Source: Archivesica marissinica
Taxonomy: Eukaryota; Mollusca; Bivalvia; Venerida; Vesicomyidae
Assembly: GCA_014843695.1 (NCBI GenBank)
Contig: CM026401.1
Coordinates: 48,248,405-48,312,404, forward strand
Direction: 5' to 3'
DNA length: 64,000 nucleotides
Shown: positions 1 through 10,100 of the stretch, piece after piece
Layout of the letters: each line of letters begins with the position of its first letter
How positions within the stretch are numbered: position 1 is the stretch's first letter
Made by a program: the position numbers and the translations under genes
The notes under the pieces: generated by a model
What the model saw: only the letters and a program-made list of their open reading frames with translations
The model's database searches: none
What the model was told of the DNA's origin: nothing

Positions 1-59
1 TTTATATAAGTTGAAATAACTTGTTTCGCAATCGAGCTAAAATAAATTTGTATAAACTA
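1..59 (+). mobile_element. SINE-C 3' tail at the window edge
   Basis: ATATAAGTTGAAATAACTTG, TTTCGCAATCGAGCTAAAAT and TTGTATAAACTA match the tail of complete SINE-C copies. Confidence 0.75.
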
Positions 60-232
60 ATGGCAAAATTTGACTGTTATTTTCACCGCTAGCGTGCAAG
101 AAGTCGAAAGGTTCTTCAGCTGACAATTTCTCAGAACTTGAAGCAAGTAATCATTATATGCAGGTCTGGTAACACTGCTGCCAGCCTGTCGATCCGTGAC
201 CACATTTTAAGCAGACCTTTTTATAGTCGTAA

Positions 233-522
233 AGACGGATCTGAAGTCCAGTGGTAACATGCTGGACTGGTCATCCAGGGATCGCAGGATCGATCCCCCG
301 TCTGACCATAATAAAATTTAACAGTCTTTCAGATGGGACGTTAAACCGAGATCTTGCGTCGGTGCTTTACACCGTGCACTTAAAGAACCAGAAGAGACTC
401 TGGAATGGGTCTCTGTCTGTATCATTGCACTATGCTCCAAAAATCTAAAATGACTAATCTCTTCAGGAGGCGTCGCTCATATGGGCAACCGGTAGCGACG
501 ATAAATAAACGTAAAACACACG
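233..522 (+). mobile_element. SINE-A (tRNA-derived), full copy
   Basis: A tRNA-like head with an A-box-like AGTCCAGTGGTAACATG and a mutated B box (GGATCGATCCC); body GACGTTAAACCGAGATCTTG; tail ATAAATAAACGTAAAACACA. At least a dozen copies are in the window, all lacking coding capacity. Confidence 0.88.
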
Positions 523-751
523 CCGTAATTCGGTTAGGCTACCAATTGAAAAAAATGATAGTTTCCCCCCTAAATCTAAGGGAAAGTAATTCCTATAATG
601 AAATATAAAAGAATAGTTTATTGCCACTGTGACCATGTGACACCCTGTCAACCATGCATGAAATGTAGAGCTCCCAGCAGTAGCTATTTTCTTCTACAGT
701 GAATGAGATCTGGTTTAATCACATATTATTGCTTGATTCATTTTACATATA

Positions 752-949
752 CAGTCAAACCTGTGCTTAAGGCAACCTCCGAATAAAAGCCGCATATGAA
801 AAAGTTAAAACCTGTCTCTATAGACCGCCATTTTTTCTCTCCTGTGGAGCCATTTTCAATGCATTTTAACCCTCTATAAAGAGGCCACCTGCCAACAAAG
901 GCCACTGTTTTACTTTCCCGAGGGTGGCCTTTATAGACAGGTTTGACTG
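752..949 (+). mobile_element. Mariner-like MITE (M1) in a TNF receptor intron
   Basis: CAGTCAAACCTGT and ACAGGTTTGACTG are inverted ends flanked by TA (750-751, 950-951). 198 bp. It ends 72 bases before the cysteine-rich-domain exon. Confidence 0.85.
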
Positions 950-1021
950 TATATAATACAAGACATGAAAATTTCAATATGATGATTTTTGCATTGAAAA
1001 CTGACTTCATGCTGTTAACAG

Positions 1022-1198
1022 GTGACGGCTTCAGCAACACAGAATGCGAGACGTGCCGAGTAGGTGAGACTTTCTCCAACACAAGCTCCAAGACGGCGCC
1101 CTGCCAGCCTTGTACGCCATGTTTGGAGGGATTTATCATGAAACGGGGCTCCTGCGGACCTGTAAATGCTACCAAGTGTGTGACAGCTTATAGGAAAG
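1022..1198 (+). CDS. TNF receptor exon: cysteine-rich domain
   Basis: The 177 bp exon lies between acceptor TTAACAG and donor AAAG|GTAGCA, phase 1-1. It reads CETCRVGETFSN, then CQPCTPC and a final C-x8-C pair ending NATKC. This is the typical TNFR pattern CxxCxxGxFSNxxS....CxxCTxC. It is the last cysteine-rich repeat before the membrane exon. The reading frame continues into both introns, so the open frame at 943-1290 is longer than the exon. Confidence 0.85.
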
Positions 1199-4100
1199 GT
1201 AGCAGTGGTTTAACGTTTATTCAACTTAAATTTATTTTAGCTTCATTGCAAAACCAGTTCTTACTTTTGAGTAACCCCGCCCACGGCTAATAGAATATTC
1301 AAACCCCTTTAGTGAGCTGGCTTGTAACCAATGAAAGTATCAGATAGTTTTGAATTAACCAATGAGAAAAGAGTAATTGTTTCAGTTAAACTATTGTGAT
1401 TGGTTGAAGGCGTGGCCGATATTAATACGCAGCCAATTGTTGGCTGGTTTTCGCAACAGGTGCTTGATATAAAACTGTGAATTTTAAAGTGACAAATGGA
1501 CAGATGGATCTGTAGTCCAGTGGTTAACACGCTGGACTGGTAATCCAGGGATCACAGGTTCGATCCCCCGTCTGACCCTAATAAAATTAACAATCTTTCA
1601 TATGGATTTTAAACCGAGGTCTCGTGTCTGTGCTTTACAACGTGCACGTAAAAGAACCAGAGGGGACTCTGGAATGGGTCTCTGTCTGTATCATTGCACT
1701 ATCCTCCAGCAATCTAAAATGACTAATCTCTTCAGGAGGCGTCGCTCATATGGGCAACCGGTAGCGACGATATATAAACGTAAAACAAACATGTCAAATG
1801 TAGTTTCCACGACAAACTGCTGTGTTTTATAGCTATTTGTAGAAAAGAGGAAAACTTATGGACAAGTATAATGGTATGTCATAAGCTTGTTGTGTTTCAG
1901 TGGCTTGCAGAAGGTCAGTGGTTCTACCTGGATGCCCAACCGTGTCTGAAATACTGCTCGGAGGGGCACACGGGTCCTTCCTCCTCCAATAATAGAGAAT
2001 AGCTATATGATCTAAGCTGTCAGGGGGCAACTTTAAACCCTCAAAACAAACAAACACGGTTATTGTGTTTCAGAGGGCCTGTCACACGTAGAGGTTGCAG
2101 CTATAGTTATGGGATGTATAGTCGTTACTGTGTTGATTGTAATGCTAATGCTGGTGTGTACCCTGACTAACTGGGGTAGGAGGATGCGGTATCAAGTCCT
2201 GCACTGTCAAAGGTTTGAATTTACTGATTTTGAAATTCAGTATCACTTGTAATCTTGAACTGAACTACATTTTGTGTGCTGTCTACATCCGTTATGTCGA
2301 ATTCCGTCGGACCGAACAAAATGCTTCGACATAACCGAAGTTTGACATAATGGATATTGACCATATTTCCAAAGATGATGTTTCTCGTACTAGTAGATCG
2401 CAGCCTTACCCATCGTACATTTGTCACATCCAATTGTGTCTATGTTTATGTCTTCAATATCAAGTTGATAAGCCATAGCAAAAAGTTTTATTGAACTTGT
2501 AAATAGTCTTGCCATGAAATGTTTGTGTAAATTATTTAGGAAGGGGAGGACAACCGTAAGTTGTATAGCTCTCTGTCCAATTCCTTATTTCAATTGTTGT
2601 AAATAACCATGTACATGATAGAAAATAAGTGTTTAAACCAAGTTGATAAGCGTACTTTTGCTGGGAGTTTAATACCCAATATCTCCTCAACTTCCCTAAC
2701 GGTTTCATCCAATTGAATGACGTATGCGTCTTCATCAAGTGGACTATGTCGGGACTTTCATGTCCAATATCTCTTCAACTTCCCTAACGGTTTCATCCAA
2801 TTGAATGAAGTATGCGTCTTCATCAAGTGGACTATGTCGGGACTTTCATGTCCAATATCTCCTCAACTTCCCTAATGGTTTCATCCAATTGAATGAAGTA
2901 TGCGTCTTCATCAAGTGGAATATGTCGGGACTTTCATGTCCAATATCTCCTCAACTTCCCTAATGGTTTCATCCAATTGAATGAAGTATGCGTCTTCATC
3001 AAGTGGACTATGTCGGGACTTTCATGTCCAATATCTCCTCAACTTCCCTAATGGTTTCATCCAATTGAATGAAGTATGCGTCTTCATCAAGTGGACTAGT
3101 GGACTATGTCGGGACTTTCATGTCCAATATCTCCTCAACTTTCCTAATGGTTTCATCCAATTGAATGGAGTATGCGTCTTCATCAAGTGGACTAGTGGAC
3201 TATGTCAGGACTTTCATGTCCAATATCTCCTCAACTTTCCTAATGGTTTCATCCAATTGAATGGAGTATGCGTCTTCATCAAGTGGACTGTGTCTTGGAC
3301 TTTCATGCCCGATTATTTACTCCTGTTTTCATCCAAGAAACTACCATTGCGATATGTCGAATGTATATCCAATTTCTTGGACACTGGTATTAAAACTAGA
3401 AAAGCCATTTAGCAATAAGTAACTGTGTGATAAATCATGAGAATTTAGTTTAATCATTATTTATTTCAGTATTTGTACATGTAATCAAGAAATGAACATT
3501 TTATATATTATTTAACAGCAGTAGACTGAAAGGGATTAGAACGAAAGAAAACTTATTTAGATTTTGAAATAACTTGGCGCAAGTGATCACAACAAGAATG
3601 ACGGCATGACGCGCACAAAATACATGTCATTTCTTCAAGGTCACAAGGTCAAGGTCACACATGTCATTGCTACAAGGTCACAAGGTCAAATTTATTGTTA
3701 CCACGCTCATTAATTGTACCATTTATTGCGGCGACTTTGAGAAAACTGTGCACTAGATCTACATGCAGTTGTAAAATTACAAAACAAAATGTACAGTGTT
3801 CTCAGATGAAAATCGTCAATAGTTTTGCCAGCATTATTGCTCTTTGACCTTTGACATTATACTTCATGCGCTTATTTTTAAAAAAGAATCGGATTACCAC
3901 ATCTCTAGTATTTTTCTGTTGTAGAAATTATGGTCCCTGTGAGAACCATGCACCCTCGTCTGAACACGAGAAACGGAAACCAATGCAGAATGGAACTACA
4001 ACATATGATAATGAAGTCAAAGGTATGAACGTTTTTCATTGGTGCTGTTGGTTACGCAACAGTAAATATGAATCATTTTATGTCAAAAAAATTAATGAAG

Positions 4101-7100
4101 TTCGATTTTTCGGAGAAATGTGTCAGGACGGTCAGCGAAGTGTTTACTGTAGAAATCAATGGGAGATGATGCTTCTCTGATCACTCCGACCATTATGTCT
4201 CAACCGATTAATCTAGGTTCGAATCCCACTGGGGGCATCGAATTCTTTCGTGTGAGGAAGCTATCCAGCTGGCTTGCAGATGATTAGTGGTTCTACCTGG
4301 GTGTCCGTCCGTCCGTGCCTGAAATACTGCTCAGTCTTCTTCCACCAATAATACCTGGGTGTCCGTCCGTCTGTGCCTGAAATACTGCTCAGTCTTCTTC
4401 CACCAATAATACCTGGGTGTCCGTCCGTCCGTGACTGAAATACTGCTCGGTCTTCTACCACCAATAATACCTGGGTGTCCGTCCGTCCCTGAAATACTGC
4501 TCGGTCTTCTTCCACCAATAATACCTGGGTGTCCGTCCGTCCGCACCTGAAATACTGCTTGGTCTTCTTCCACCAATAATACCTTGGTGTCCGTCCGTCC
4601 CTGAAATACTGCTCGGTCTTCTTCCACCAATAATACCTGGGTGTCCGTCCGTCCGCGCCTGAAATACTGCTCGGTCTTCTTCCACCAATAATACCTGGGT
4701 GTCCGTCCGTCCGCGCCTGAAATACTGCTCGGTCTTCTCACCAATAATACCTGGGTGTCCGTCCGTCCGTGCCTGAAATACTGCTCAGTCTTCTTCCACC
4801 AATAATACCTGGGTGTCCGTCCGCGCCTGAAATACTGCTCGGTCTTCTTCCACTAATACCTGGGTGTCCGTCCGTCCGTGCCTGAAATACTGCTTGGTCT
4901 TCTTCCACCAATAATACCTTGGTGTCCGTCCGTCCCTGAAATACTGCTCGATCTTCTTCCACCAATAATACCTGGGTGTCCGTCCGTCCGTGCCTGAAAT
5001 ACTGCTCGGTCTTCTTCCACCAATAATACCTGGGTGTCCGTCCGTCCGTCCGTGCCTGAAATACTGCTCGGTCTTCTTCCACCAATAATACCGGGAAAGT
5101 CGCCATTTGAACTAATCTGTTTAGTACGACGTTAAACAAACAAAATTACAGCCTTAGTATCTATTCATTTCAGTTGCACTGTCCAATGATATGGTACATC
5201 ATGAACAGAATGTCGGGAGTGACAGGCACCATGGCAACAGTGTACCTACTACTCCTCAACACCCAGGTTTACAATTTTTATTTTTTTTAGGGAGAAGTGC
5301 CCTAGGGCGACTATTTCTCCCAAATCGTCCTCTATAAAGAACCCTGGATTCTATATAGATTGTGTAAATAAATTAATTTTGACTAGGATAGTCATATTTT
5401 CATTCGACTTTCTCCGTAGATCGGTGCCTCCGTGGCCGAGTTGGTAAGGTGGTTGACTTCAAATCACTTGCCCCTCATCACCGTATGTTCGAATCCCACT
5501 GGGGGTGTTTAATTATTTAATGTGGTTAAGCTATCCAGCTGGCTTGCGGTAGGTTGGGGGTTCTACCCAGGTCCCCTCCCGTGCCTGCAATACTGCTCGG
5601 AGGGGCATCCAAGGTCTTCCTCCACCAATAATAGCTGGAGAGTCGCCGTATGACATAAGCTGTACGACTTTAAACCCACATAAAACTAACATAGTTCAAG
5701 ATAACATTTACAATGTTTTGTTAAAATTATTGATATAAATAGCCTGACTTGCATGCTGGGTAAAATAAATGCTATAAATAGTTCAAATAATTATAGCAGA
5801 CGACAATTCATTAATGTGTTTTTTCTTATTTGTAACTGGAAATATGTCGTGGAATTTCATTAGAATTGTGTCAGTACTAGGGATGGCAACGAATGTTCGA
5901 ATATTCGGACGTTCGAACAAATATTAAAACCATATTCGAATATTAAAAAAAAATTCAAATCAAATTTTAATCAATTGCAGTTAAATCATAACTTAAAAGG
6001 ATATATATGTTTGTTTAAATTTCAATCAATTAAGTTTCGAAAACAAAGAATGACCCAATGCGTGCCCACAGGTGCGAAATGTCATCGCGATTTGGCTCCA
6101 AATACCAAAGGAGGGTGATGCCATGTTGTTCACACCTTACAGGGGTCACTAATTGATTAATGCAGTCTATTTGACGGGACACAAACTGAGAAGCATTTGT
6201 TTTACAGGTACTAACTGTAGTGGAAAATCGAAAGTTGGAGAAATTTGCGAATATTCGAATATTCGTTCGGAAGATCATCCGAATATTCGAATATCACAAT
6301 CACCATTCGTTGCCATCCCTAGTCAGTACAGATGTAATTTTCATGCTAATGTGCAAAGGGTTACCATCCATACTTGCCTATAAGACAAGGTTTTTACCAC
6401 CAGATTATGGCCTCAAAGCTTAAATTGTTTTTTAAACTGTGATTCAGGGATCAGTTTAGAGGGCGATGTGGGCGAAATTGTCGCCCTAGGGACCCTGACT
6501 TTGCCCTCTGGGGGCCCCACTTCTCCCTAAAAAAAAAAGTTTAAAAAATAAATTGGTTTTTACGATTTTCAAACAAAATTTTGTCTAGTAAGATATACAC
6601 TGGCCCATTGGTTGTACTGTGCATTTTAACCCTATTTTGCAGAAGTATATTAAAGAACACCATTTAAGGAAGCGATCACGCGCTTTCTCACTTCTCCCAA
6701 AAATTCTGACCTAGAATGAACCCTGGTGATTATATTGTGGTATCGATAATTACGTTTTAGAATAGAAAGCACTATAACGCTAAAAATGTCTTCAACTTAA
6801 CCCATTCAACACCAAGTAACTGACATGGACTGGTGCATGTTATTTAACCCATTCAATACCAAGTAACTGACATGGACTGGTGCATGATATTTAACCCATT
6901 CAACACCAAGTAACTGACATGGACTGGTGCATGTATTTAACCCATTCAACACCAAGTAACTGACATGGACTGGTGCATGTTATTTAACCCATTCAACACC
7001 AAGTAACTGACATGGACTGGTGCATGTTATTTAACCCATTCAACACCAAGTAACTGACATGGACTGGTGCATGATATTTAACCCATTCAACACCAAGTAA

Positions 7101-10100
7101 CTGACATGGACTGGTGCATGTTATTTAACCCATTCAACACCAAGTAACTGACATGGACTGGTGCATGATATTTAACCCATTCAACACCAAGTAACTGACA
7201 TGGACTGGTGCATGTATTTAACCCATTCAACACCAAGTAACTGACATGGACTGGTGCATGATATTTAACCCATTCAACACCAAGTAACTGACATGGACTG
7301 GTGCATGATATTTAACCCATTCAACACCAAGTAACTGACATGGACTGGTGCATGTTATTTAACCCATTCAACACCAAGTAACTGACATGGACTGGTGCAT
7401 GATATTTAACCCATTCAACACCAAGTAACTGACATGGACTGGTGCATGTATAACCCATTCAACACCAAGTAACTGACATGGACTGGTGCGTTATTTAACC
7501 CATTCAACACCAAGTAACTGACATGGACTGGTGCATGTTATTAACCCATTCAACACCAAGTAACTGACATGGACTGGTGCATGTTATTTAACCCATTCAA
7601 CACCAAGTAACTGACATGGACTGGTGCATGTTATTTAACCCATTCAACACCAAGTAACTGACATGGACTGGTGCATGATATTTAACCCATTCAACACCAA
7701 GTAACTGACATGGACTGGTGCATGATATTTAACCCATTCAACACCAAGTAACTGACATGGACTGGTGCATGATATTTAACCCATTCAACACCAAGTAACT
7801 GACATGAACTGGTGTATGTTATTTAACCCATTCAACACCAAGTAACTGACATGGACTGGTGCATGATATTTAACCCATTCAACACCAAGTAACTGACATG
7901 GACTGGTGCATGATATTTAACCCATTCAACACCAAGTAACTGACATGGACTGGTGCATGATATTTTTAGACCGTTAAATTAATAAGAAAATTACATTTGG
8001 ACCAGTTCATTTATCAAAATGGGTAATTTTGTCTAGAAATAGTAATATGACTGGCAAAAAGTGCAGATCCTGATGAGACGGCTCGTCATGAGCCGGCTCA
8101 TCTGGATCTACACTTTTTGTAAGCCTATTTAGAGGTCTGTGGTGTTGAATGGGTTAACACTGGCTAGGCATCATTTTACAGGCTGTCCTTCATTAATGTC
8201 TATTGCTGTGCTCCGATATACTACGTGGTACAGATATGGATATTTTGGAATATTGAACTGTTGGTTAAATATTTCTTCATAATATAACATTCACCAATTC
8301 CTTTTGTGTAAATGTAAAAAAAACGGCATGTAAATAGAACATTGTGTCTATATGTACAACTCATATTTGACGGCTGAAATATGCCGTGTTACTGTAAATA
8401 TGCCGTGTTACTGTAAATATGCCGTGTTATGTGTTACTGTAAATATGCCGTGTTACTGTAAATATGATTGGTTTCAAAGAACAACAACATCATTTTACAC
8501 ATTGTTCTGGTGTCCATTTTATCAACCTGTCTTATATGCGAGTGCATGCCAAAATCATGGATTTCATTACATAAGTAGGGGTGTCGTCTTATAGACGAGA
8601 TCGCCACCTTATAGGCGAGAAGTATGTGGGGTAACATGTACAGGATGTGTGAGTTTGATGAGAATCCACCCTGCTTGACATTGTTCTGGTGTCCAGTTTA
8701 TCAACCTGTCTTATATGCGAGTGCATGCCAAAACCACGGATTTCATTACATAAGTAGGGGGGCGCGTCTTATAGACGAGATCGCCGACTTATAGGCGAGA
8801 AGTATGGGTGGTAACATGTACAGGATGTGTGAGTTTGACGAGAATCCACCCTGCTTGACATTGTTCTGGTGTCCAGTTTATCAACCTGTCTTATATGCGA
8901 GTGCATGCCAAAACCACGGATTTCATGACATAAGTAGGGGTGTCGTCTTATAGACGAGATCGCCGCCTTATAGGCAAAGAATATGGGTGGTAACATGTAC
9001 AGGAGTTTGAGTTTGACGAGAATCCACCCTGCTTGACATTGTTTCTATTGTTGTTATTTTTTTTAGAACAATCATCTTGTATTTCTGACAAACATTTCTA
9101 CGAGCTGAGAGAAGATCTTGTGAGTCTTGACTACCCACAGTTCTTCAGGTTTCTGTTCGGTACGTATATGTGTATGCGCGTATATGTGGTCATTCGTGTA
9201 GGAGGAAAACTGTGCCACCTGGAGAAACCCCACCTGTCCGATCTGGCGACTATCCGTACCCTCTCACATACTTCCTGTTCTAAGGATCGAACCCGGGATA
9301 CATTTGTGAGAAGCGAGCGTGCTAACCACTGCGCTAATCGGACAGCCATCGGTATGTACTTAATACTGGTTAACTCCATGTTCTAGTGTCCATTTATTTG
9401 TTTCTTTGTTTGTCAATCAAACTTGTCTTAACCCTTTCCTTCATAGAGATTTAGGTTAATATACTATTATATCTCCATACAAACGACAGCCATTTAGCTA
9501 TCATGCAGTGGATAAGTAGTCGCCATATCTATCCCACCTCCATAGATATTACTGGGACTACATAGAGATTTAGGTTAATATACTATTTTATCTCCATACA
9601 AACGACAGCCATTTAGCTATCATGCAGTGGATAAGTAGTCGCCATATCTATCCCACCTCCATAGATATTACTGGGACTACATAGAGATTTAGGTTAATAT
9701 ACTATTATATCTCCATACAAACGACAGCCATTTAGCTATCATGCAGTGGATAAGTAGTCGACATATCTATCCCACCTCCATAGATATTACTGGGACTACA
9801 TGAGATTCTGGCTTTATTATGAACATTGGTTTGACTACTACATTGTCAATGCATGTCGTATTGGTAATGGCGTCAAGAGGTGCTTCTATGAGGGAAAGGG
9901 TTATGAGCATTGGTTTGGCTACTACATTGTCAATGCATGTCGTATTGGTAATGGCGTCAAGAGGTGCTTCTATGGGGGAAAGGGTTATGAGCATTGGTTT
10001 GGCTACTACATTGTCAATGCATGTCGTATTGGTAATGGCGTCAAGAGGTGCTTCTATGAGGGAATGGGTTAAGCAGCCAGGCAAGGGAATTGGAGAAAGT

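Noticed and set aside
2981..3412. 143-codon repeat protein
   Set aside because: Arises from the 89/97 bp intron array; neighbouring units in the same array are not in frame with it and no splice or family support exists.
4261..5139. Repetitive minus-strand open frames (EEDRAVFQ-type repeats)
   Set aside because: Translation of the SINE-F-derived 58 bp array; no start context and no protein family.
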